Shown here: one piece after another, positions 35,001 through 41,665 of the stretch | Numbering within the stretch: position 1 is the stretch's first letter | Layout of the letters: the number at the start of each line of letters is the position of its first letter | Origin: Chitinophagaceae bacterium UBA4411 | GTDB taxonomy: Bacteria > Bacteroidota > Bacteroidia > Chitinophagales > Chitinophagaceae | Assembly (NCBI GenBank): GCA_002400415.1 | Contig: DGQP01000001.1 | Location: forward strand, 203,474-267,473 | Direction: 5' to 3' | DNA: 64,000 nucleotides | Position numbers and translations under genes: made by a program | The notes under the pieces: generated by a model | What the model was told of the DNA's origin: nothing | Database searches by the model: none | Seen by the model: only the letters and a program-made list of their open reading frames with translations

Positions 35001-35950
35001 TAACTACCGTACCCGCAGCCAGCATTACAGCAGGTGGTGTTACCACATTCTGCCAGGGTGGTAGCGTGGTGCTTACGGCCAATGCAGGCGGCTCTTATAC
35101 CTGGAGCAATGGGGCCACCACACAGTCAATTACTGTAAATACAACAGGAACATACAGTGTGACCGTTGTAACCAACGGATGCAGCACTACTTCACCTGTG
35201 ACTAATGTAACGGTGAACCCGGTACCAACAGCTGCTATCGCTGCCGGCGGGCCTACTTCTTTCTGCGATGGTAATAATGTAGTTTTAACAGCAACTGCGG
35301 GCAGTTCTTATACATGGAGCAATGGGGCCACTACTCCCTCCATTACCGTTACCGCTTCCGGTAATTATAGTGTAACAATTACCAATGCCAGCGGTTGTTC
35401 CGCCACATCAACAGCAACAACTGTTGCAGTGAGCCCGAGGCCAGTGGTAACAATAGCTGCTGCACCTTATACAAGATTATATCCCGGTATCAGCACCACC
35501 TTAACATCAACGGTTACACCGGCAGGCACAGTAACCTATACGTGGTTGAATAACGGGATACCGGTAACCGGCGGCAATACAGCCACATTACCGGTTACAT
35601 TAGACCAGTTAGGCAGCTATTCGCTCTCCGTAGTTAATGCCGGTGGTTGCAGTAATACATCTAACGTAGTGGCAATTACTGATTCAGCCACTACCAAATT
35701 TTATATTTACCCGAACCCGAACAATGGATTTTTTACCGTAAGCTATTACAATGCGGGGGGAAACACAACGAATACGATCACAGTGTATGACAGCAAAGGT
35801 GCTTATGTGTTCCGGAAAGCCTATGCCATTACCAGTTCGTATGAACAGTTAACTGTTGACCTGAGTATGCATGGCAAGGGTGTTTACTGGATCGTAATGA
35901 CCGATAAAAATGGTAAGCGAATAGCAGCAGCCGGAGTGATTGTTCAGTAA
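32024..35950 (+). CDS. Secreted S8 subtilisin-like protease with T9SS sorting domain
   Basis: 1308 residues from ATG 32024, which starts a signal peptide (FFTRLTQAVLFIFIPGLLIAQ split around the hydrophobic core). The subtilase catalytic triad is Asp243 (IGIWDEG), His273 (HSTHCAGT) and Ser442 (GTSMATPG). After the protease come a proprotein-like beta domain, a fibronectin/GEVED-style region, and Cys-containing Ig/PKD-like modules, two of which are near-identical repeats (35014-35430). The C-terminus FYIYPNPNNGFFTV through to KGVYWIVMTDKNGKRIA is a type A T9SS sorting signal, so the enzyme is exported through the type IX system and released or surface-bound. It is a large degradative exoprotease. 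The terminator at 35967-36002 ends it. Confidence 0.94.
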   Translation: MRKFFTRLTQAVLFIFIPGLLIAQKDYNILLNAGRFLPGENTGSLTKASPVFQKTLYGNTHYVMLQFHSLPDAAMKSRLNAAGIQLIDYIPNNAYTAAVPAGINLDAFKAFGFRSVFWLTKEQKTVPALLNGSFPAYAVKQPGYVDVTVITYEKLAAASISSSLHTVNATILEDMPLFRSFTVRIGQLSVQQLVDLPFVQWVEFVDPPNQVENTLGRTLHRVNILNDGIRNLKGDGINIGIWDEGEISPHLDFSPAGRLNQMEFSSASQHSTHCAGTILGRGLINQTARGMASNATLYSFNFNGNIQTEMASAIPAQGLVVSSHSYGSTQTCGLNGAGVTYNSTSRATDINLNTFPTHLHIHSSGNSQAACSGGWSTITASGKSSKNNILVANITTSEALSGTSSCGPVQDGRVKPEISSFGTSVFSTSTPVNGYATLSGTSMATPGVAGSVALLVQRYKQLNSNNLPPSTLIKNTVLNTAQDLGNAGPDYRFGYGRINALEAVRILEENRYTLSTVTTGVSNDMTVNVPAGTARLRVMLTWNDPAGAANANPALVNNLDLTVINGATTTLPWILDPNNPATPAVRGIDNVSNIEQVTIDNPPAGSYTLRVNGTAVPTGPGQDYALTWSVEQPYIEVIYPNGNESFNPSGSETITWNNAGVTGTQTVEYSLNNGANWTVISNAVAASTTRLAWTVPAGANTSTALIRISSGALTDMSDATFKILGTTSGFTGSGVSCNAGEVVFNWTAVTNATHYDIYQLDATTGQFVVLAPDITGTTYTATGLTPNASMWFTIRAKNNTTAAESERANAINVTVSNGGGGLGAVGSITGQNTICGAATNVTYTIAAVSGASSYTWTAPPGAVITAGQGTTTITIDYPGGSSSGNVTAAASNGTCQTAASSLAITVSGSAVNAPTSGGDQSVTVCPGSPVPTLTATATVAAGHTVTWYTAASGGSAISSPVLSAAGTVTYYAASLNTTTGCESTARTAVVLTITTVPAASITAGGVTTFCQGGSVVLTANAGGSYTWSNGATTQSITVNTTGTYSVTVVTNGCSTTSPVTNVTVNPVPTAAIAAGGPTSFCDGNNVVLTATAGSSYTWSNGATTPSITVTASGNYSVTITNASGCSATSTATTVAVSPRPVVTIAAAPYTRLYPGISTTLTSTVTPAGTVTYTWLNNGIPVTGGNTATLPVTLDQLGSYSLSVVNAGGCSNTSNVVAITDSATTKFYIYPNPNNGFFTVSYYNAGGNTTNTITVYDSKGAYVFRKAYAITSSYEQLTVDLSMHGKGVYWIVMTDKNGKRIAAAGVIVQ
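35014..35430 (+). repeat. Two tandem Ig/PKD-like repeat units within the S8 protease
   Basis: Two units of about 68 codons share the pattern ITAGG-TTFC, VVLTANAG/TATAG, SYTWSNGATT and NYSVT. They begin near 35014 and 35221. These modules probably space the protease from the cell surface. Confidence 0.7.
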
Positions 35951-35966
35951 TGCTGCCGGCACAATA

Positions 35967-36002
35967 CTAAAAAAGCTAAACCAGGTGGTTTAGCTTTTTT
36001 AG
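35967..36002. terminator. Bidirectional terminator
   Basis: Perfect 16-bp stem (35967-35982 with 35987-36002), 4-nt loop AGGT, with an A-run in the left arm and T-run in the right. It separates the converging protease and MORN-type genes. Confidence 0.9.
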
Positions 36003-36026
36003 TTGATAGTATTAAATCAAATATGC

Positions 36027-36875
36027 TTATTTCTCATAGCGCTTCCGCCAGGTTTCTTTTCCATTCGTATCAAAATGGATAAGCTGTATCAATTGGCCAT
36101 TGAGCAAGTATTCCTTCCATTCACCCGATGGTTTGCCGTTCTTATAGGTCGCCTTCCAGAATGTCCGGTTGTTCATATAATGCACCCAGGCACCTTCTTT
36201 CAAACCGTTTTTATAGTAGCCCGAATCTTTTACGATCCCGTTGCTGAAATAATTCATGTATAATCCATCATGCAGGCATTCTTTAAATACCGGGTGATAA
36301 ACCGTGCCTGTGCTGTTTAGCTGAGCGGCTTTTTTAACAGGAATATCCTGCTTCGCTGCAAAAGAAAAAGAATAACCCGGTTGCAGGTATTTCATTGCAG
36401 CACGGCCTTCTTTCTTGTACAAACCGGTTAATGGATAATGCCAGTTCCTGGGATGATTGAGCCGCATTTCTTCTTTTACCCGCTGTAATTTTTCTGCATC
36501 ATAATGCCGGACAGCCATCAAATTACCGGAAGAATCCCATCGTTTCCATTCCCCGTCAGGAATGCCGTTTACTAATTTCCCGGAATCTAACGGCTGGCCG
36601 TTCAGGTACCAGCTTTGCCAGTTGCCATGCAGTTTATAATTTTTCACATTTCCCCGGTATAGCAACCTGTCCTGCTGAACCAGGGAAAATATTCCTTTCC
36701 GGGGCAAACTATGATCGGCGCTTGTATGTGTAAAAATATCTGCGATAACCACATGCTCAGCGGGATTGGATAGAAGAAAGGTTTCTTCCGGCCCGGTATG
36801 CTGGGCAGCCGCCCTATAGGAGAATACGACAGCAAGTCCCGCCAAAAGGATACACTGTTTCATATCGGCAAGCAA
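36027..36875 (-). CDS. Exported MORN-repeat (YwqK-type) protein
   Basis: 282 residues with a signal peptide (ILLAGLAVVFSYRAAAQ). The body is made of MORN-like units: LHGNWQSWYLNGQPLDSGK, GIPDGEWKRWDSSGN, HDGLYMNYFSNGIVKDSGYY, GLKEGAWVHYMNNRTFWK and GKPSGEWKEYLLNGQLIQL. Such proteins are often labelled YwqK-family antitoxin, but in Bacteroidota most are exported and have no toxin partner; none is seen here. Function unknown. It is transcribed away from the gene at 36981. Confidence 0.82.
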   Translation of the reverse strand: MLADMKQCILLAGLAVVFSYRAAAQHTGPEETFLLSNPAEHVVIADIFTHTSADHSLPRKGIFSLVQQDRLLYRGNVKNYKLHGNWQSWYLNGQPLDSGKLVNGIPDGEWKRWDSSGNLMAVRHYDAEKLQRVKEEMRLNHPRNWHYPLTGLYKKEGRAAMKYLQPGYSFSFAAKQDIPVKKAAQLNSTGTVYHPVFKECLHDGLYMNYFSNGIVKDSGYYKNGLKEGAWVHYMNNRTFWKATYKNGKPSGEWKEYLLNGQLIQLIHFDTNGKETWRKRYEK

Positions 36876-36980
36876 TGCTGCAAGTTACTGACTTAGCCAT
36901 TGTAACAAAAATATGTTAAGGTCTGGTTGCTGCGTACCTTTAGGAGGATACCAGCGTCTTTTTTGCTGTAAAAACGGATC

Positions 36981-37376
36981 ATGAATAAAACGCTACTCTT
37001 AATTGTATTCCTTTTTGCCGGGATCCTGGTAAAAGCCCAAAAAGTGGACAGTATTTATTTTCACCTGTATACAGACAGCCTGAAAAAAGGCCAGCATAAT
37101 TATATCAACGTGGACGGTAAGATGTCAAACGGCCGCTGGATGCCCTTAACAGCAAAGGAAATTTTATTTACCAGTTCTGAAGGAACATTCAACGGCAATG
37201 AGTTGTTTATACCTGATCATTTTAAACCGGAAAAAGTAACTGTAAAAGCAGTACTGAAATCCAATCCTGCTGTCTGGAAAGAAATAACGATCTGGATTAA
37301 ACAGTTGCCTGATCCTTTTTTACCCAACCGGAATGATATGGATAATGCACCCCGCCGGAACAGGAAGAGCAACTAA
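36981..37376 (+). CDS. Small exported protein, unknown function
   Basis: 131 residues with a signal peptide (LLLIVFLFAGILVKAQ). The mature part (VDSIYFHLYTDSLKKGQHNY, then NVDGKMSNGRWMPL) looks like a small beta-sandwich; I believe related Bacteroidota proteins carry this pattern, but it has no name known to me. The C-terminus is basic (RRNRKSN). It lies in front of a hairpin that mainly suits the convergent fsa gene. Confidence 0.65.
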   Translation: MNKTLLLIVFLFAGILVKAQKVDSIYFHLYTDSLKKGQHNYINVDGKMSNGRWMPLTAKEILFTSSEGTFNGNELFIPDHFKPEKVTVKAVLKSNPAVWKEITIWIKQLPDPFLPNRNDMDNAPRRNRKSN

Positions 37377-37400
37377 TAAAAAAGCCCCGCAAGCCGGGGC
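37377..37400 (-). terminator. Terminator of fsa (minus strand), possibly bidirectional
   Basis: GCCCCG (37384-37389) pairs with CGGGGC (37395-37400). The run of As on the left gives a T-tract for minus-strand transcription. Confidence 0.7.
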
Positions 37401-37427
37401 CCTTTACTTCGATATAGCAAAATAAGA

Positions 37428-38081
37428 TTAAGCTGTCTTCTTGGCATCTTCCAGGAATTTGGCCAGACCAATATCCGTCAGCGGATGCTTTAATAAACCA
37501 AGAATAGAATCCAGCGGGCAGGTGCAAACATCCGCACCGGCTTCGGCGCACCTTACAATATGCAGTGCATTCCGGATGGATGCAGCAAGGATTTCTGTTT
37601 TGAATCCCTGCACCGAATAAATATGGGAAATCTGGGAGATCAGTTCAATACCATCCCAGTTACTATCATCAATACGGCCAATGAATGGGGAAAGATAAGT
37701 GGCACCAGCCTTTGCAGCCAATATGGCCTGTCCTGCAGAGAACACCAGGGTACAGTTGGTACGGATACCATTATCCGTAAACCATTTGATTGCTTTGATA
37801 CCATCTTTGATCATCGGCACTTTCACCACGATATTCGGGTGAATGGCTGCCAGTTTCTTACCCTCTTCCACGATACCGGCAAAATCAGTGGCAATTACTT
37901 CGGCACTGATATCACCATCCACGAGTTCGCAGATCGTTTTGTAGTGGTTCATTACAGCTTCCTGCCCTTTGATACCTTCTTTGGCCATCAATGAAGGGTT
38001 GGTGGTAACACCGTCCAGGATACCTAATTCGTTTGCTTCTTTGATCTGGGCCAGGTTGGCCGTATCAATAAAAAATTTCAT
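37428..38081 (-). CDS. fsa: Transaldolase-like fructose-6-phosphate aldolase
   Basis: 217 residues of the short transaldolase (TalC/Fsa) subfamily. Opens MKFFIDTANLAQIKEANELG, the family hallmark; the Schiff-base lysine is in IVVKVPMIKDGIKAIK, and NCTLVFSAGQAILAAKAGATYLS and SPFIGRIDD complete the core. It either cleaves fructose 6-phosphate to dihydroxyacetone and glyceraldehyde 3-phosphate or acts as a transaldolase of the pentose phosphate pathway; Bacteroidota proteins of this length are usually called transaldolase. The SRP RNA gene lies upstream on the same strand. Confidence 0.93.
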   Translation of the reverse strand: MKFFIDTANLAQIKEANELGILDGVTTNPSLMAKEGIKGQEAVMNHYKTICELVDGDISAEVIATDFAGIVEEGKKLAAIHPNIVVKVPMIKDGIKAIKWFTDNGIRTNCTLVFSAGQAILAAKAGATYLSPFIGRIDDSNWDGIELISQISHIYSVQGFKTEILAASIRNALHIVRCAEAGADVCTCPLDSILGLLKHPLTDIGLAKFLEDAKKTA

Positions 38082-38132
38082 GTTGATTGTATTTAAAAAA
38101 CCTCTTGCAGAGGAAGTTAGGAGCTAAAAAAT

Positions 38133-38226
38133 GGCAGGCTGATTACATCGCACCGCTCAACCACCTACTCTTGCTGCCTTCCGGCCCTGGGAGGGTTCAG
38201 CAGGAGCTGGTCGTGTAAGACCTGCC
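38133..38226 (-). ncRNA. ffs: Bacterial small SRP RNA (4.5S type)
   Basis: About 94 nt on the minus strand. The ends pair (GGCAGG at 5', CCTGCC at 3'). The conserved domain IV is present as CAGGGCCGGAAGGCAGCA, with its partner strand CTCCTGCTGAACCCTCCC. This RNA binds Ffh to target nascent membrane and secreted proteins. A good promoter lies immediately upstream. Located between fsa and the T9SS plug gene, outside any CDS. Confidence 0.9.
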
Positions 38227-38229
38227 GCC

Positions 38230-38259
38230 GCAAAGATAGGGAAGCACAACTAAATACAA
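38230..38259 (-). promoter_or_regulatory. Promoter of the SRP RNA
   Basis: On the minus strand: TTG (38259-38257), 18-nt spacer, TATCTTTGC (38238-38230), then transcription start within 4 nt at the first base of the RNA. Matches the Bacteroidota -33/-7 consensus well. Confidence 0.65.
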
Positions 38260-38280
38260 TTTGTTTGCGGGAAATAAGCT

Positions 38281-39552
38281 TTAAAAACCTGCTATGGAAT
38301 TTACTTTGGCATACCCGATCAATTCATCAGCCCGGGCACCAAAAGGCCGGAAATAGACCAGCACCATATAACTGTTTTCCGTTGCCTGGAAATTACCTTC
38401 TGTATTATCAAAAGAAACGGGATCATCAGCTCTTCTTTTCTCCGGCGCTGTTACATAAGAATAGTTGTAAAAACCCTGTTTCAGGAATAGTGTTTTCTCA
38501 TACACTCCTTTTTCGGAATTGAAGATCATTTTGCTGGAATCATCAATCGCATAATTGGTCAGTTCGCCAAACAGGTAAATATTACGGCCGGGATAAGCCC
38601 GGTTGCCCGGTGGCACAAACGTGAAGTGTGTGTAGGCATAGTCACTTTGCCAGTACGGATTATTACCGTCTTCATTTTCTATCGTGAATAACCCGTTATT
38701 ATCCCTGTAGTATACATACACCTGCTGGTTTCTTTCACCATCCGGCTTCACCAGCACATCAATACGGTTATTGCTCTTCAGAAGGTCTTTCATCCGGTCA
38801 CTCATCAGCCGCACACTTGACAGGTTGATCCATCTCCATTCCCTTCCTGCAGGAAATGAAAGCGCATCATCACTGTATTCAAAATAATTACCCCTGTAAA
38901 TTGTTGGCTTGTCAAGGTAGACTGCTGTCGGCCATGTATAATTCTGCAGCACCTGTAATTTGATATCCTGCGGGGAAAAAATATTCAATTTGGCAGTGGC
39001 TGTATTCACCGTTACCTGCACCCGCTGATGTGTGCGGAAATAAGTACCGCCAAATGGCTGCATTATTCTTGCTGCCAGCGATACTTTATTATCCACCACT
39101 AAAAACCGTTTGGTAAAAACCAGTTTGGAAGTATCATCGTTCAGGAACACTTTCAATAAATAATTACCGGAACGGCTGGGCACAATGTTGCGGTCGGGCA
39201 CCATGGCCTGGTAATGGGTATAGCGGGTAAATGAAATAGAAGCATTCCGGTAAGTATTGATGCGCTGGCTCTGGAAACCTTTGATATAATCAAAGCTGAA
39301 TAAGGCGGAAGGTGTCCAGTCGGCATTACAAAGCTGGAAAGAGAAATAGTAGTTTTTTACATCCGCATCCAGGTCATCAAAATGCAGTTCAAACTGTTCT
39401 CCGCTGTTGAGATTCATAACCGGGTAACTATAGATATCTCCATATTTAAACAACTTGACCGAATGAATATTCGGCTGGTAAATATGATCGGCCAGCTGGG
39501 CAGCAGCAGCAAGTCCCTTGCATAGCAATAGCAGTAAAATAATCCTTTTCAT
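38281..39552 (-). CDS. Type IX secretion system plug protein (DUF5103 family)
   Basis: 423 residues from ATG 39552 (MKRIILLLLLCKGLAAAAQ is the signal peptide). The DUF5103 pattern is recognisable: an N-terminal NIHSVKLFKYGDIYSYPVMN, ELHFDDLDADVKNYYFSFQLCNADW split over the first beta domain, QPFGGTYFRTHQRVQVTV, then NNPYWQSDYAYTHFTF and LFGELTNYAIDDSSKM, and the C-terminal GYAKVNSI. The family has been described as the plug that closes the unused T9SS translocon (with PorV). This agrees with the T9SS cargo protease at 32024. It diverges from the LolC/E gene; the longer frames of the two overlap. Confidence 0.87.
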   Translation of the reverse strand: MKRIILLLLLCKGLAAAAQLADHIYQPNIHSVKLFKYGDIYSYPVMNLNSGEQFELHFDDLDADVKNYYFSFQLCNADWTPSALFSFDYIKGFQSQRINTYRNASISFTRYTHYQAMVPDRNIVPSRSGNYLLKVFLNDDTSKLVFTKRFLVVDNKVSLAARIMQPFGGTYFRTHQRVQVTVNTATAKLNIFSPQDIKLQVLQNYTWPTAVYLDKPTIYRGNYFEYSDDALSFPAGREWRWINLSSVRLMSDRMKDLLKSNNRIDVLVKPDGERNQQVYVYYRDNNGLFTIENEDGNNPYWQSDYAYTHFTFVPPGNRAYPGRNIYLFGELTNYAIDDSSKMIFNSEKGVYEKTLFLKQGFYNYSYVTAPEKRRADDPVSFDNTEGNFQATENSYMVLVYFRPFGARADELIGYAKVNSIAGF

Positions 39553-39595
39553 CCTGTCAGTGGTAATTGGTAAGAACACACAATATTGTGAAAAA

Positions 39596-40918
39596 ATGCC
39601 TGAAAAAGCAGATAAATCTTTTTACCGGCTTATTTTTGAAGAAGACAAACTAATCAATTTGAAGGTTGCAGGCTTTATAGCAAACCGCATCGCATTTAAT
39701 CAGCAGAAATCATTTTCCAGGTTCATCATCCGGCTGTCCATCGTGGCCACGGTGATCAGTGTGGCGGTGATGGTCATTACTTTATCCTTTGCCAATGGCT
39801 TCCAGGCAACGGTGAGCCAGAAAGTATTCAGCTTTCTCGGGCATATCCGGGTGCAGGAAAAACAGGTAGACCGTTCCATATTGGCGGAAGAAACCCCGAT
39901 CATTCAGAATGATTCGCTGGTAAAGCTGATGAAAAAAGACAGCCGGGTCAAAGCTATTCATCCCTTTGCCACCAAGTATGCAATCCTGAAAACAAAAGAT
40001 GAAATTGAAGGCGTGCTGGTAAAAGGTGTGGATAGTACTTATGACTGGACTGCTTTCAGTTCTTTTATCAAACAGGGACAACCTATCCGCTTTAATGACA
40101 GCACCTATAGCCGTGAGATCATGATCTCTGCTTATACGGCAGAACAATTGCAACTGAAACTTCATGACAAGATCAATATTTATTTTATTCGTCCCGGTGG
40201 CAGCGAAGAAGACGGATCGGGCGTAAATATCAGGGCTGACAAGCTGACCATCCGTGCTATTTATAAAACAGGAATTGAAGAATACGACAAGACCTTTGCC
40301 ATTGCTGATATCAAACTCATCCGGCGGCTGAATTTCTGGAAGCAAAACGAGATCGGCGGCTATGAAATTTTCCTGAATGATTACCGGCAGATCAATAAAG
40401 CGGTTATTGATCTTTACGAAACTGAAGGGTTCCCCCCTACCTGGGATACAAAAAGTGCCCGGGACATCTCCCCCAATATTTTTGACTGGCTCAATATGCA
40501 GGATGTGACCCGTAACGTGCTGATCGGGATCATGATCTTTGTCGCAGTGATCAATCTTATCACCTGTCTCATTATTTTGGTGCTGGAAAGAATAAAGATG
40601 ATCGGCATTTTGAAATCACTGGGCGCATCTGACTGGACTGTACAAAAAATATTTCTGCGCCATTCGCTGATCATTACTATCACCGGTATCATCACCGGCA
40701 CCGTGTTCGCATTGGGATTTTTATACCTGCAAAAAGAAACAGGTTTCATCAAACTGAAAGAAGAAGCGTATTACATGAGTGAAGCCGCGGTAAAGATCAT
40801 CTGGTGGCAGGTGGGGCTGATCGGCATTATTACTTTACTGGTTTGCCTGCTCATCCTGCTGATCCCGTCTTTCCTGGTCAGGAAAGTACAGCCGGTGAAA
40901 GCTATTCATTTCAGGTAG
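39596..40918 (+). CDS. ABC transporter permease, LolC/LolE (MacB-like) family
   Basis: About 440 residues from ATG 39596. One N-terminal helix (IVATVISVAVMVITLSFANG) precedes a large periplasmic MacB-PCD domain, followed by three C-terminal helices in the FtsX fold (VLIGIMIFVAVINLITCLII, LIITITGIITGTVFALGFL, VGLIGIITLLVCLLILLIP). Segment FIANRIAFNQQKSFSRFI is typical of Bacteroidota lipoprotein-releasing permeases. It would extract lipoproteins from the inner membrane with a LolD ATPase encoded elsewhere. Upstream initiation codons out to 39518 overlap the divergent DUF5103 gene and are unlikely. It converges with the trmH-type gene, overlapping by 8 nt. Confidence 0.9.
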   Translation: MPEKADKSFYRLIFEEDKLINLKVAGFIANRIAFNQQKSFSRFIIRLSIVATVISVAVMVITLSFANGFQATVSQKVFSFLGHIRVQEKQVDRSILAEETPIIQNDSLVKLMKKDSRVKAIHPFATKYAILKTKDEIEGVLVKGVDSTYDWTAFSSFIKQGQPIRFNDSTYSREIMISAYTAEQLQLKLHDKINIYFIRPGGSEEDGSGVNIRADKLTIRAIYKTGIEEYDKTFAIADIKLIRRLNFWKQNEIGGYEIFLNDYRQINKAVIDLYETEGFPPTWDTKSARDISPNIFDWLNMQDVTRNVLIGIMIFVAVINLITCLIILVLERIKMIGILKSLGASDWTVQKIFLRHSLIITITGIITGTVFALGFLYLQKETGFIKLKEEAYYMSEAAVKIIWWQVGLIGIITLLVCLLILLIPSFLVRKVQPVKAIHFR

Positions 40919-41645
40919 CCAGGTGAGAAAGAATAATCCCCGTTGCCACAGCTGCATTTAGTGATTCTGCCTTTCCTTTTTGCGGGATAGTAATTTTTTT
41001 CGTTACCAATTTCAGGATATCTGCACTAATACCTTTTGATTCGTTGCCAATAACGATAATGCCCTCAGCAGGTTTTTGCATCGCTGTAATATCTTCTCCT
41101 TCGAGTGCTGCTGCACAGACAGTTATTTTTTGTTCTGCTAACCAGCCGGCAAGATCAGTGTACAGTAGTTTCACCCTTGCAATACTGCCCATAGTGGCCT
41201 GCACCACTTTAGGATTATAAAGATCAGCAGTATCCTGACCGCAAACGATGTATTCAATACCAAACCAGTCAGCAATACGGATGATAGTTCCCAGGTTACC
41301 GGGATCCTGTATGGTATCTAAGGCCAGTACAAGTTTGCCTTCCGGTTTTATTTGCGTAACCTGTTCAAATTTTCTCAGTACCGCCAGCACCTGGTTAGGT
41401 GTTTGCAGTTGTGAAATTTTTTCTAATTCTGCCGGGCTGATTTCAATTGCTTCCACTCCTTTCAGCAAGCCGGCATGATCTGTCAACCATTCTTTCAAGC
41501 CTAATACCTGCTGTACCTGTGCCGGGATTTCCTGCAGCATTTCGCTGACGATCTTCGGGCCCTCTGCAATAAATGCCCCGGATTCATCTCTTGATTTTTT
41601 CTGGCCTAAACTTTGGATATATTTGACCTGCGATTTTACCAGCAT
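40911..41645 (-). CDS. TrmH/SpoU-family RNA 2'-O-methyltransferase
   Basis: 244 residues of the SPOUT class. N-terminal substrate-binding domain (KSQVKYIQSLGQKKSRDESG, IAEGPKIVSEML). SPOUT motifs follow: LALDTIQDPGNLGTIIRIAD (motif 1), GIIVIGNESKGIS (motif 2) and KITIPQKGKAESLNAAVATG (motif 3, SLNVSVA-type). It methylates a ribose in rRNA or tRNA; the RlmB-like N-terminus suggests 23S rRNA, but the target is not fixed. Divergent from tamL with 20 nt between start codons, an arrangement I recall as common in Bacteroidota. Confidence 0.9.
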   Translation of the reverse strand: MLVKSQVKYIQSLGQKKSRDESGAFIAEGPKIVSEMLQEIPAQVQQVLGLKEWLTDHAGLLKGVEAIEISPAELEKISQLQTPNQVLAVLRKFEQVTQIKPEGKLVLALDTIQDPGNLGTIIRIADWFGIEYIVCGQDTADLYNPKVVQATMGSIARVKLLYTDLAGWLAEQKITVCAAALEGEDITAMQKPAEGIIVIGNESKGISADILKLVTKKITIPQKGKAESLNAAVATGIILSHLAT

Positions 41646-41665
41646 TGCAACTCTTTTATCAATTT

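Noticed and set aside
36027..36875. YwqK-family antitoxin of a toxin-antitoxin pair
   Set aside because: The protein has a signal peptide and no toxin gene beside it; the MORN-type repeats alone do not support the antitoxin label.
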